A stretch of 64,000 nt of DNA, from positions 186,001 through 250,000 of the forward strand of contig JACPUC010000019.1 of the NCBI GenBank assembly GCA_016192455.1. The letters run 5' to 3'. A program made the position numbers and the translations under genes. The notes under the pieces are model-generated. The model was not told the DNA's origin. It ran no database searches and worked only from the letters and a program-made list of their open reading frames with translations. This DNA comes from Candidatus Tectimicrobiota bacterium (GTDB lineage Bacteria; JACPUC01). Positions 24,816-33,238 of this stretch are shown piece after piece; positions within the stretch are counted from its first letter, which is position 1, and each line of letters opens with the position of its first letter.

Positions 24816-27587
24816 ATGTTCAGAAGGCACAGGACGAGGAAGCTAAGAAAGGCTCTTCAGCTTCTGTTCATCATGATGCTCTGCGCGAGCGTCACGATGT
24901 TCTTCATACCGCAGGCTTATGCCCAGGACGGTGCTCCGCCTCCTCCTCCACCAGACGGCGGCGGCGCTCCGCCTCCTCCTCCACCAGACGGCGGTGGCGG
25001 CGCCCCGCCTCCTCCCGACGGCGGAGGTGGTGCTCCTCTTCCAGGTGGTACACCTCCTCCTCCCACCGGCGGAGGTGGTGCTCCTCCTCCACCACCAGGT
25101 GGCGGCGGCGGACCCACTGGCCCGACTGGCGGTCCCGGCGGGCCGACTGGCGGTCCCGGCGGGCCGACTGGCGGTCCCGGCGGCCCGACTGGCGGTCCCG
25201 GCGGGCCGACTGGTGGTCCCGGTGGCCCGACTGGCGGTCCTGGCGGGCCGACTGGCGGTCCCGGCGGCCCGACTGGCGGTCCCGGCGGCCCGACTGGCGG
25301 TCCCGGCGGTCCGACTGGCGGTCCCGGTGGTCCGACTGGCGGTCCCGGCGGCCCGACTGGCGGTCCTGGCGGTCCGACCGGTGGTCCTGGTGGCCCGACC
25401 GGTGGGCCCGGTGGTCCAACTGGCGGTCCCGGTGGCCCCGGTGGTGAGCCTGGCGGTCCCGGTGGCGGCCCTGGCGGTCCCGGCGGCGGCCCTGGCGGCC
25501 CCGGTGGCGGACCTGGCGGTCCTGGCGGCGGCCCTGGCGGCCCCGGTGGCGGACCTGGCGGTCCTGGTGGTGGTCCCGGTGGGCCGGGCGGTGGTCCCGG
25601 TGGACCGGGCGGCGGTCCTGGCGGACCAGGTGGTGGTCCCGGTGGGCCGGGCGGCGGTCCTGGCGGGCGTGGAGGTGTCTTGCCGCTGGATCAGGCGCCC
25701 ACTCGTGAACGCCAAGGGCCACGCATCGGCGCCGGGGATATCCAGCAAGGCCCCGGCGGTTCGTTGACCATCATGGGCGGACGTGGTGGCCAGCCTGGGC
25801 CGCAGATTTTGGGTGCTCGGATGACGGAAGAGGGCGGCTTCGAACTCGACCCCAACACCGCCCTGACAAGCCGTGGCGGGGCGCGCGACTTCCTCAGCTT
25901 CGAGGGCGGCGGCACCGCCTTCAATCGGAATGACATTGACCGCTTGCAGCCGCAGGAGCAGGGAGGTCGTTTCGGAGTGCTGCAGCCTGGTCCCGGCGGG
26001 CCGGGCGGTCCTGGTGGGCCGGGCGGGCCGGGCGGGCCGGGTGGTCCCGGTGGGCCGGGCGGCCCCGGCGGTCCCGGCGGGCCGGGCGGACCCGGCGGTC
26101 CTGGCGGGCCAGGTCTCGGCGGCTTGCCGCAAGTGCTCAATCTCGGTGGCGCGGAGGGACAGGCCATTCTCTCTCCCGAGGTGCTTGGAGAGGGTAACAG
26201 CCTGCAGCAAGATCCACAGACCGGCATCGTTAGCGGCAACGTTGGAGACTTCCGAATCTCCGGTTTTGCGCGTCGCGCCTTCCGCGGCCCGCAAGGGACG
26301 GAGGCCGGCGCCTCGGTGCTGGAAGACGACTCGTTGGCGATCAGCACCCCCGACGGCGAGGTTATCGAGCTGGCTCCGGCCCCTGTCAATGCTGACCAGT
26401 TCTTCGATATCTTCACGGAGCTCGGCGCCGACGCGCCCCAGTTCCACGGCAGCGGCGGCTTCCAGTCGCGCATCCCTGGCGCCCCTGGCGGCCCTGGCAT
26501 TAAGATCGTGGGGCGTCCTTCCCTCCTCGTGAGGGATCGGGGCGAGGGCGAGGCGCAGCAGGGGCTGCGGATCACCGGTGAAGGACGCAACCGCGTCGTC
26601 ACCTTCGAGACCAGTAATGGAGAGCAGCAGGCCATCCAGCCGCGCGTCAATCGCGCGCGCGGGCTGGCCATCGGTGTGGCGCGGATTCTTGCGGGCGAGA
26701 TCGGCTCCGAAAGAGCGCGGGGCGTTCAAGAGGCTCGCACGGGCTTTGCGTTCACGCCGGACGGCTCCATCGTGGCGCGCATCGGCGGTACGCCCGTCGC
26801 CTGTCAGGCCGACTTCGTGGTCATGGAGGACACGCCCCTCATCGACATCGGGGGCGAGGCAACCCCGCCTGCCGACGACTCGACAACCAGCACGGAGGAT
26901 TCAACGCCCTCCGAGGATTCGACGACCACTGATGATTCCACGACGGTGGCGGACGACTCGACGAGCGATTCCACTGAGACAGCCAGCGATGCGAGCGCGA
27001 CTGCCCTGACTCAGATCGCCAAGCGGCAAGAGGGCGAGACTCCAACGACTGGCGCCGGCGAGGAAGTCACCAGCGAAGAGACCCCGACCGGCACGGAAGA
27101 GCCCACCGTTGGGGAAGAGGAGACTGGGGCCGAGCCAACCGAAGGGGAACCGGCCGCCGAGGAAACTTCCGCTGACGGCGCCACCCTCGAAGAAGACCAA
27201 CTCGCGGCGGACACGCTTGGCATCGAGTCTCCAGGCGATGTTGACGGGGATGGCGTGGCGGACTTCCAGTTCACCGTTGCCGGGGAGACGCAGACCTTCT
27301 TCTGCCTGCCCCCCGAAGAGGCCGAGGCGCTGGTGGAAGCCAACGAGGAGGCCATCACCACCTTCGCCGAAACGGGCGTGCTGACGGTCGAGGGTGATCC
27401 GGTCACCATCGAGGATGCTGGAATTCCTGCCGAGGAGTTCGGCATCGAGACCGCGACGACCGACGAGACCGCGACGACGGACGAGACTACTACCTCTGAC
27501 GAGACAACGACTTCTGAGGAGACAACCACGACCGATACCACCACGACCGATGGCAGCCCGACCACTTCCTCCACCACCTCGAGCTAG
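24816..27587 (+). CDS. Secreted Gly/Pro repeat (collagen-like) protein with acidic Thr-rich tail
   Basis: A 923-residue exported protein of unknown function. A long signal peptide (cleavage near AYAQD, residue 36) is followed by a PPPPPPDGGG region (about 40-98). Then come about 14 nearly identical heptads of GGPGGPT (about 104-205), GGP/GGG heptads (about 206-285), a non-repeat segment (286-390), a strict GGP tract (about 391-432) and a globular-looking domain (about 435-685). The last 230 residues alternate Ser/Thr/Asp/Glu-rich linkers with a possible Ca-binding loop DVDGDGVADF near residue 807. There is no sorting or membrane anchor. GGAGG precedes the ATG. A surface, matrix or structural role is likely; nothing more specific can be said. 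Confidence 0.85.
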   Translation: MFRRHRTRKLRKALQLLFIMMLCASVTMFFIPQAYAQDGAPPPPPPDGGGAPPPPPPDGGGGAPPPPDGGGGAPLPGGTPPPPTGGGGAPPPPPGGGGGPTGPTGGPGGPTGGPGGPTGGPGGPTGGPGGPTGGPGGPTGGPGGPTGGPGGPTGGPGGPTGGPGGPTGGPGGPTGGPGGPTGGPGGPTGGPGGPTGGPGGPTGGPGGPGGEPGGPGGGPGGPGGGPGGPGGGPGGPGGGPGGPGGGPGGPGGGPGGPGGGPGGPGGGPGGPGGGPGGPGGGPGGRGGVLPLDQAPTRERQGPRIGAGDIQQGPGGSLTIMGGRGGQPGPQILGARMTEEGGFELDPNTALTSRGGARDFLSFEGGGTAFNRNDIDRLQPQEQGGRFGVLQPGPGGPGGPGGPGGPGGPGGPGGPGGPGGPGGPGGPGGPGGPGLGGLPQVLNLGGAEGQAILSPEVLGEGNSLQQDPQTGIVSGNVGDFRISGFARRAFRGPQGTEAGASVLEDDSLAISTPDGEVIELAPAPVNADQFFDIFTELGADAPQFHGSGGFQSRIPGAPGGPGIKIVGRPSLLVRDRGEGEAQQGLRITGEGRNRVVTFETSNGEQQAIQPRVNRARGLAIGVARILAGEIGSERARGVQEARTGFAFTPDGSIVARIGGTPVACQADFVVMEDTPLIDIGGEATPPADDSTTSTEDSTPSEDSTTTDDSTTVADDSTSDSTETASDASATALTQIAKRQEGETPTTGAGEEVTSEETPTGTEEPTVGEEETGAEPTEGEPAAEETSADGATLEEDQLAADTLGIESPGDVDGDGVADFQFTVAGETQTFFCLPPEEAEALVEANEEAITTFAETGVLTVEGDPVTIEDAGIPAEEFGIETATTDETATTDETTTSDETTTSEETTTTDTTTTDGSPTTSSTTSS
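25120..25430 (+). repeat. 21-base tandem repeat coding GGPGGPT heptads
   Basis: About 14 consecutive 21-base units of the type ggcggtcccggcgggccgact, differing mostly at third codon positions. This shows repeated expansion followed by synonymous drift under protein-level selection. The unit order could also be distorted in assembly. Confidence 0.9.
25431..25670 (+). repeat. Degenerate Gly/Pro tandem repeat
   Basis: Continuation of the Gly/Pro coding repeat without Thr, built from ggcggccctggcggtcccggc-like units of about 21 bases. Confidence 0.8.
25988..26112 (+). repeat. 9-base tandem repeat coding Gly-Gly-Pro
   Basis: A strict three-residue periodicity (Gly-Gly-Pro) over about 41 residues. 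This is the only part of the protein with a collagen-like period of three. Confidence 0.85.
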
Positions 27588-27739
27588 GAGGTAGGTGGTT
27601 GACTGACGGGGCATTGTCGGGTATCCGCTCGGGCCTCAGCAGCCCGGCCGGATGCCCGACAGGCCCCAGGCGAGGGTGGAGCGGACTGCGGCGTGCTCCC
27701 TGCCGGCGCAGGGCATGAGAAGCCACCTGAAGACGAACA

Positions 27740-27763
27740 GCCCCGGTGTGGATGCACCGGGGC
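27740..27763. terminator. Strong hairpin between convergent genes
   Basis: Nine-base perfect arms GCCCCGGTG/CACCGGGGC with a six-base loop lie between the repeat-protein gene (plus) and ubiA (minus). There is no T-run, so it may be a bidirectional or Rho-assisted terminator. Confidence 0.5.
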
Positions 27764-27878
27764 CGTTCAATTCCAGAGAGGCGGAGAAGCGGGGAAATCG
27801 GCGGCGGCAGGTTCGCCCGAAGCCGAGGCCGCGCCTGCGGCCCGAGCGCTGGCCGCGCGCACCCCCAGGAGGGGGCCG

Positions 27879-28751
27879 CTACAGGAGAAACAGGTCCAGC
27901 ACCGTAAAGAGGAGGATCGCCATGCTGATCCAGCCATTCACGGCGAAGAAGGCGCGGTTGAGGCGCGACAGGTTGCCCGGGCGGATGAGGGAGTGCTCAT
28001 AAAGGAGCAGGGCGCCGATGAGCAACACGCCCACGATGTAGGCTCCCTTGAGGTTCTCCAGGGCGACAATCGAGATGAGCGACAGGAACATGATGGCGTG
28101 GAAGAGCCGCACGATCATGAGCGAGGCGCGTACTCCAAAGGAGACCGGGATGGAACGCAGGCCGACGCGCTTGTCGTACTCCAGGTCCTGGAAGTGGTAG
28201 AAGATGTCGAAGCCCGCCACCCAGAACCCCGCGGCGGCGCCAAGCAGCAGCGGCGTGAGGGTGAGGCTGCCGCGAATGGCGATCCAGGCTCCCACCGGCG
28301 CCAGGAACTGGCAAAGCCCGAGGAAGAGGTGTGTCCAGGTGGTGTAGCGTTTTGTCAACGGGGTGATGACGAGCGCCGCCACCGCAATGGGGGAGAGGAG
28401 GAGGCAGAGCGGATTGAGGGCGGCAGCCGCCAGCACGAAGGCCCCCAGCGCGGCGATGCTGAAGACCCCGGCTTCGCGCTTGGTGACGAGACCGGCGGGA
28501 ATGGCCCAGAACCTCGTGCGCGGGTTCTGGCGGTCGATCTCCGCGTCGAAGAGGCGATTCAGACCCATGGCGCCGCTGCGCGCGGCCACCATGGCGACGA
28601 GGATCCAGAACATCTGCCAGCCGCTCGGCAGCCCCTGCGCAGCCAGCAGCGCGCTGCTCAGCGCGAAGGGGAGCGCAAAGATGCTGTGCTGGAACTTGAT
28701 CATATCCAGCACAATCCCCACTTTGCGCACGGCGCGCGCCAAGCCCGACAT
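27879..28751 (-). CDS. ubiA: UbiA-family aromatic prenyltransferase
   Basis: Polytopic membrane enzyme of 290 residues that attaches a polyprenyl chain to an aromatic acid. Both Asp-rich motifs are present: NRLFDAEIDRQNPRT (NxxxDxxxD, about residue 70) and DLEYDKRVGLRSIP (about residue 185). About eight hydrophobic segments are predicted. GGAGCAG precedes the ATG at 28751. With ubiD and ubiE upstream it forms a quinone side-chain module. The substrate may be 4-hydroxybenzoate (ubiquinone) or the dihydroxynaphthoate of the futalosine menaquinone route (MqnP); sequence reading cannot separate these. Confidence 0.9.
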   Translation of the reverse strand: MSGLARAVRKVGIVLDMIKFQHSIFALPFALSSALLAAQGLPSGWQMFWILVAMVAARSGAMGLNRLFDAEIDRQNPRTRFWAIPAGLVTKREAGVFSIAALGAFVLAAAALNPLCLLLSPIAVAALVITPLTKRYTTWTHLFLGLCQFLAPVGAWIAIRGSLTLTPLLLGAAAGFWVAGFDIFYHFQDLEYDKRVGLRSIPVSFGVRASLMIVRLFHAIMFLSLISIVALENLKGAYIVGVLLIGALLLYEHSLIRPGNLSRLNRAFFAVNGWISMAILLFTVLDLFLL

Positions 28752-28992
28752 GCTTCTGCTCCGGACCATTCGCACAGGTGCCGCGCTCATCGCGGAGTCG
28801 GCTCGTTTGCGACCTGCTCCGCGGCGTCTGGTCACCCGAGGTCACTAACGCCTGCCTTATACCACAGTCGCCCCCACCTGTCAGCCGCTGAGAGGTGATG
28901 AGCGGCAGGAACCGGGGAGTCCGCTGGTCGCCGGCGGGAGGCGCCGCGGGGCAGCTTTCCATGACTTGGCGGCGCACCGGCAAATCCGCCCC

Positions 28993-30444
28993 TCAAGCCC
29001 CTTCAATCCCATAGTCGCGCCAGCGCCGGTCGACGAGCCGCCGCACCTCCTCGCTCATGACGATCTCATCCGGCCACTCGCGCGTAAACCCCTCTTCGGG
29101 CAGCTTGCGGGTGCAGTCGATGCCCATCTTGCTGCCATAGTGGGGTTGGCTGGAGGCGTGATTCAAGGCATCCAACGGACCTTTCACGAAGGTGATGTCG
29201 CGCTCCGGCTCGATGGCGTTGCCGAGGCGCCAGAGCACCTCGCTGAGGTCCTGCACGTTCACCTCGGCGTCGAAAACGGCGATGATCTTGGCGAACATCA
29301 TCTGCCCCAGCCCCCAGAGGGCGTGCATGACTTTCTGCGCCTGTCCGGGGTAGCGCTTGCGGATGGAGACGAGGACAAGGTTGTGGAAGATGCCCTCCGC
29401 CGGCAGGTTCATATCGACGATCTCCGGCAGTTGTTTGCGCAGCAGCGGCAGAAAGATGCGCTCCGTGGCCTTGCCGAGGTAGAGGTCCTCCATCGGCGGC
29501 TTGCCGACGATGGTGGTGAGGTAGATGGGGTTGCGGCGCCGTGTCATGCAGGTGACGTGGAAGACGGGGTAGTCGTCGGCCAGGGAGTAGTAGCCGGTAT
29601 GATCGCCGAACGGCCCCTCGCGGCGCAGCTCGCCGGGGTTCACGTAGCCTTCGAGGATGAACTCCGCGTGCGCCGGCACCTCGAGGTTCACGGTCTCGCA
29701 GTGGACGACCTCCACCGGCTTCTTGCGCAGGAAGCCGGCGAATAGCAGCTCATCCACGTCATCGGGAAGCGGCGCGGTGGCGGCGTAGACCACCGCCGGG
29801 TCGCAGCCGATGGCCACCGCCACCTCGAGCGGCTCGCCCCGCTCCCAAGCGAGGTGGAAATGGTGCGCGCCGTGCTTGTGAAGGTGCCAGTGCATGCCGG
29901 TGGTGCGCTCATCGTAGAGGTGCAGGCGGTACATGCCGATGTTGCGCCGCTCGTTCACCGGGTTGCGCGTGAAGACCACCCCCATGGTGATGAAGCGGCC
30001 GCCGTCCTGCGGCCAGCAGTGCAGGATCGGCAGCTCCGTGAGGTCGATGTGCTGGCGCTCAATGACCGCCTTGCAGGGACCGCTGCTGACCTGCTTCGGC
30101 AGGAAGCTCGCCAGCTCCCGCAGCTTCGGCAGCATCTTCAGCTTGTCCATGAAGCTCTTCGGCACCTCCGGATCGAGGAGGAGATTGACCTGCTCGCCGA
30201 TGGCGTCGAGGGAGTCGGTCTCCAAGGCCAGGTGGATATGCTTCCAGGAGCCGAAGGCGTTGATGAGGAGGGGGTAGGAGGAGCCCCGCACGCGCTCGAA
30301 AAGGAGCGCCGGCCCCTGCCGTTTCACCATCCGATCGGCGAGCTCGGTGATCTCGAGGAACGGATCGACCTCCACGCTGATGCGCCGCAGGAGGCCGTGG
30401 CGCTCCAGCGCCGCGATGTAGTCCTGGAGGTCGGTGTAGGCCAT
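28993..30444 (-). CDS. ubiD: UbiD-family decarboxylase (quinone biosynthesis)
   Basis: Prenylated-FMN-dependent decarboxylase of 483 residues. UbiD hallmarks are visible: GPALLFERVRGSSYPLLINAFGS near residue 43, the prFMN/metal-site region INERRNIGMYRLHLYDERTTGMHWHLHKH-type segment near 175, and EGPFGDHTGYYS near 285, which carries the catalytic Glu. It would remove the ring carboxylate after prenylation by the UbiA protein encoded next to it (240 bases downstream). UbiX, which makes prFMN, is not in this window. A menaquinone (MqnL) rather than ubiquinone role is equally possible. Confidence 0.93.
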   Translation of the reverse strand: MAYTDLQDYIAALERHGLLRRISVEVDPFLEITELADRMVKRQGPALLFERVRGSSYPLLINAFGSWKHIHLALETDSLDAIGEQVNLLLDPEVPKSFMDKLKMLPKLRELASFLPKQVSSGPCKAVIERQHIDLTELPILHCWPQDGGRFITMGVVFTRNPVNERRNIGMYRLHLYDERTTGMHWHLHKHGAHHFHLAWERGEPLEVAVAIGCDPAVVYAATAPLPDDVDELLFAGFLRKKPVEVVHCETVNLEVPAHAEFILEGYVNPGELRREGPFGDHTGYYSLADDYPVFHVTCMTRRRNPIYLTTIVGKPPMEDLYLGKATERIFLPLLRKQLPEIVDMNLPAEGIFHNLVLVSIRKRYPGQAQKVMHALWGLGQMMFAKIIAVFDAEVNVQDLSEVLWRLGNAIEPERDITFVKGPLDALNHASSQPHYGSKMGIDCTRKLPEEGFTREWPDEIVMSEEVRRLVDRRWRDYGIEGA

Positions 30445-30539
30445 GCCGGTCCTTGTCGCCGCAACCGGTGGTCGGGGGTGCGCCGGGGGTCGCGCGCCGG
30501 CGTCGGCGTTGAGGCCGCCGGGGGATTTCCAGTCGGAGC

Positions 30540-31271
30540 CTAGGGTTTCCGCGCCGTGAAGAGGTTGGCAATGCCGAAGGTGAGCGGCATCACCCGCACC
30601 TGCGCAAACCCTACCGCTTCGATGAGCCGGCGGAAGGCGGGCGTGGGCGGGAACCGCAGCACGGAATCGTGCAGGTAGCGGTACGCGTCACGGTTGCCGG
30701 AGATGAACCCGCCAAGCCGCAGCAGCACGTGGCGCAGGTACCAGCCGTAGAGGCCGCCGAGCACCGGCTCGGTTTCAGAGGCGAACTCCAGGACCGCCAG
30801 CCGCCCGCCGGGCCGCAGGACGCGTCCCATCTCCGCCAGCGCCCCAGCGCGGTCCGCTACGTTGCGGATGCCGAAGGCGATGCACACGGCATCGAACTCT
30901 TCGGCGCGGTAGGGCAAGGCAACGCCGCTGCCGGCCAGCAGTGCCGCCGGGACCCGTCGGCCCGGCTTGCGCAGCTTCCGCCTGGCACGCTCCAGCATGG
31001 CGCCGCTGAGGTCCACGCCGTGCAGCTCCACGCCGGCGCCGCACTGGGCCGCGGCCTCGAGCAGCATGTCGGCCGTGCCGGTGGCCACGTCGAGGAGCCG
31101 CTCCCCAGGGCGGCACTGCAGGCTGGCAATCGCGGCGCGGCGCCAGGCGACGTCGCGGCGCAGGCTCAGGAGGCGGTTCAGCGCATCGTAGCGGGGCGCG
31201 ATGGCGGAGAACATGGCGCCGATGGCGCCTTCCTGGCGCGCTCCCAGCTCCTTCCCGCCAAGCCCTGCCAT
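30540..31271 (-). CDS. ubiE: UbiE/MenG quinone C-methyltransferase
   Basis: SAM-dependent C-methyltransferase of 243 residues acting on demethylmenaquinone or a ubiquinone precursor. Features: YDALNRLLSLRRDVAWRR near residue 30, SAM motif LLDVATGTADM near 60, the UbiE signature IAFGIRNVADRAGAL near 125 and RYLHDSVLRFPP near 200. ATG 31271 is preferred because GAGG sits seven bases upstream; a GTG two codons earlier is too close to it. It lies between coaX and ubiD on the minus strand. Confidence 0.94.
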   Translation of the reverse strand: MAGLGGKELGARQEGAIGAMFSAIAPRYDALNRLLSLRRDVAWRRAAIASLQCRPGERLLDVATGTADMLLEAAAQCGAGVELHGVDLSGAMLERARRKLRKPGRRVPAALLAGSGVALPYRAEEFDAVCIAFGIRNVADRAGALAEMGRVLRPGGRLAVLEFASETEPVLGGLYGWYLRHVLLRLGGFISGNRDAYRYLHDSVLRFPPTPAFRRLIEAVGFAQVRVMPLTFGIANLFTARKP

Positions 31272-31329
31272 AGCCACGCCTCGTCGCCGCCGCCGCGCGG
31301 GCCGCCCCAGAAGCGACGCCCGCCGCGCC

Positions 31330-32121
31330 TCACTCCGCCCGCCCCGCGGGCTCGGCCGAGCGGTTGCGCTCGTAGATCAGGCGCAGCCCGTCGATGGTAA
31401 GGTTTGGGTCAACAATCTGGATCACTTCCGATTCCTCGGCGATGATGCGGGCCAGACCACCCGTGGCGATCACCGTGGTATCGGCGCGCAGCTCCTTCTG
31501 CATGCGGCGCACCAGCTCGTTCACCAAGCCGACGTAGCCGTAAATGAGGCCGGCCTGCATGCTGTGCACGGTGTTCTTGCCGATCACCGAGCGGGGCCGC
31601 AGCAGCTCCACGCGCGGCAGCTTTGAGGCGTGCTCGAAGAGGGCCTCGGTCGAGATCATGATGCCGGGGGCGATAGCGCCGCCGAGGTACTCGCCGCGGG
31701 CGGAGATGGCGTCGAAGGTGGTGGCGGTGCCGAAATCCACGACGATGCAGGGCGGCTCGTATTTGCCCAGGGCGCCGATGGCGTTGGCGATGCGGTCAGC
31801 CCCCACCTCGCGGGGGTTGTCGTAGAGGATCGGCATGCCGGTCTTCACTCCCGGCCCCACGATCAGCGGTTGCACCCCGAAGTACTTCTTCGACATCGCC
31901 TCGAGCACGAAGAGGAGCGGCGGCACCACGCAGGAGATGCAGATGCCGGTCACCAGCTCGAAGGTCAGCGGCGTCAGGCGGAAGAGGTTGCGGATGAGGA
32001 CCCCGTACTCATCCTCGGTAATGTGTTTGCGCGTCTCGATGCGCCAGTCCACCACCCAGGCGCCCTCGTCGCAGACGCCGATGACGGTGTTCGAATTGCC
32101 CACATCGAGCACCAGGAGCAT
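31330..32121 (-). CDS. coaX: Type III pantothenate kinase
   Basis: First enzyme of coenzyme A synthesis, a 263-residue ATP-dependent pantothenate kinase of the ASKHA fold. Motifs: MLLVLDVGNSNTVIGV (phosphate 1, with catalytic Asp), NPREVGADRIANAIGA and IVVDFGTATTFDAIS near residue 130, and VIATGGLA near 225. Type III enzymes are not inhibited by CoA. The ATG at 32121 follows a GGAGGGGGCGGG stretch. It starts 16 bases after birA, a frequent birA-coaX pairing. Confidence 0.96.
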   Translation of the reverse strand: MLLVLDVGNSNTVIGVCDEGAWVVDWRIETRKHITEDEYGVLIRNLFRLTPLTFELVTGICISCVVPPLLFVLEAMSKKYFGVQPLIVGPGVKTGMPILYDNPREVGADRIANAIGALGKYEPPCIVVDFGTATTFDAISARGEYLGGAIAPGIMISTEALFEHASKLPRVELLRPRSVIGKNTVHSMQAGLIYGYVGLVNELVRRMQKELRADTTVIATGGLARIIAEESEVIQIVDPNLTIDGLRLIYERNRSAEPAGRAE

Positions 32122-32137
32122 TGACCCGCCCCCTCCC

Positions 32138-33025
32138 CTACCGGCCTGCCTGGTCGGCGGACAGGCCTCCCCCTCCTGGCCGTGGTGTCGGTCGGCACGC
32201 CGCCGCTGCGGCCTCGCGTGCGGGCGATGTCTCGACATCTCCTGCAACGATGCGCTGCAGCGCCCCGTCCGCCATTTCGAGAAGGAGCGCCCCGCCGGCA
32301 TCGATCTCTCTGGCGATGCCCCTCAGCACCTGGGCTCCGGAGTACACCTCCACCTCCTCGCCGAGCAGGATGGCGCGGCGCTTCCAGGCGGGGACGATGC
32401 CGGCGAGGTCGCCGCCGCGGTAGCGCCGGTACCAGGCATCGAGCCGTCGCAGGCAGGCGCGCAGCACGGCGACGCGGGAGACCTCCCGCCGGCCCTCGGC
32501 GCAGAGCGCGGTGGCCCGCCGCCGCACCTCGGGGGAAAGGTTCGCCGCTCCGCCGCACTCCGGCAGCGTCACGTTGATGCCGAACCCAACCACCACAAAC
32601 CAGCCGCCCTCCGACACCTGCTGCAGCTCGCAGAGAATGCCGCCGAGTTTCCGGCCGCCGAGGATGAGGTCGTTCGGCCACTTCAGCCGCACCGGAAAGT
32701 CGCCGCAGGAGGCGAGAGCCTCGGCGAGCGCCACCCCGGTCATCAGGCTCAGGAGACCCAGGCGCTCCGGTTCCCCTCCCGGCGCCAGCAGCACGGAGCA
32801 GTAGATGCCGCACCCCGGCGGCGAGTACCAGGCGCGGCCGCGGCGTCCCCGCCCGCGCTCCTGCGCCTCCGCGACGAACACCGCCCCCTCCCGCCCGCCG
32901 CGCAGCCCGTGCTGCACCGCCAGGTCGTTCGTCGAGTCCACGCGCTCAAAGAGGTGCAGCTCGCCGCCGATGCAGGCGGTGCCCAGATCGGTCAGGATCG
33001 CTTCGGCTGACCAGGGTTCAATCAT
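32138..33025 (-). CDS. birA: Biotin-[acetyl-CoA-carboxylase] ligase, no DNA-binding domain
   Basis: Biotin-protein ligase of 295 residues that biotinylates the carboxyl-carrier protein. The biotinyl-AMP loop is GRGRRGRAWYSPPG near residue 58, and KWPNDLILGGRKLGGIL near 118 supplies the catalytic Lys. The C-terminal domain is present (VEVYSGAQVLRGIAREIDAGGALL). There is no N-terminal winged helix, so it is a catalytic-only type that cannot repress biotin genes. The final 30 residues are a Pro/Gly/Ala-rich tail. coaX follows by 16 bases. Confidence 0.94.
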   Translation of the reverse strand: MIEPWSAEAILTDLGTACIGGELHLFERVDSTNDLAVQHGLRGGREGAVFVAEAQERGRGRRGRAWYSPPGCGIYCSVLLAPGGEPERLGLLSLMTGVALAEALASCGDFPVRLKWPNDLILGGRKLGGILCELQQVSEGGWFVVVGFGINVTLPECGGAANLSPEVRRRATALCAEGRREVSRVAVLRACLRRLDAWYRRYRGGDLAGIVPAWKRRAILLGEEVEVYSGAQVLRGIAREIDAGGALLLEMADGALQRIVAGDVETSPAREAAAAACRPTPRPGGGGLSADQAGR

Positions 33026-33090
33026 CCCGGCGTCGCGCCCCGCAGCATCATTGCCACCCCTCGCTTCTTGTTTCCATCAGAAGGAGGAAG

Positions 33091-33184
33091 GCGAGGGAGC
33101 CGCGCCCCCTTGCGCACCCCACTTACGCGAGCTGCTTCGCAGCTCGCGCGAAAAGGGGGCGTGGGGGACAAGGTTCCCCCACCA
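33091..33184 (+). repeat. Dispersed intergenic repeat, copy B
   Basis: The order of blocks is the same as in copies A and C: GCGAGGGAGCCGCGCCCCC, GCGCACCCC, a hairpin, GGGGGCGTGGGGGACAAGG and TTCCCCCACC. The hairpin has ten-base arms CGCGAGCTGC/GCAGCTCGCG with a TTC loop (33126-33148). It lies between valS and birA on neither coding strand. Confidence 0.75.
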
Positions 33185-33238
33185 CAACCCCGCCCGACAG
33201 CTCATCAAAGTTGTCGCTGAACTTGGGAGGCCCGCTCC

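Noticed and set aside
25120-25670. Tandem repeats considered as a CRISPR array
   Set aside because: Units are contiguous 21-base protein-coding heptads without spacers.
24843-26729. Very long minus-strand open frame opposite the Gly/Pro repeat gene
   Set aside because: The repeated GC-rich codons produce stop-free antisense frames. The translation is an Ala/Thr/Arg repeat mirroring the real Gly/Pro code and has no start signal.
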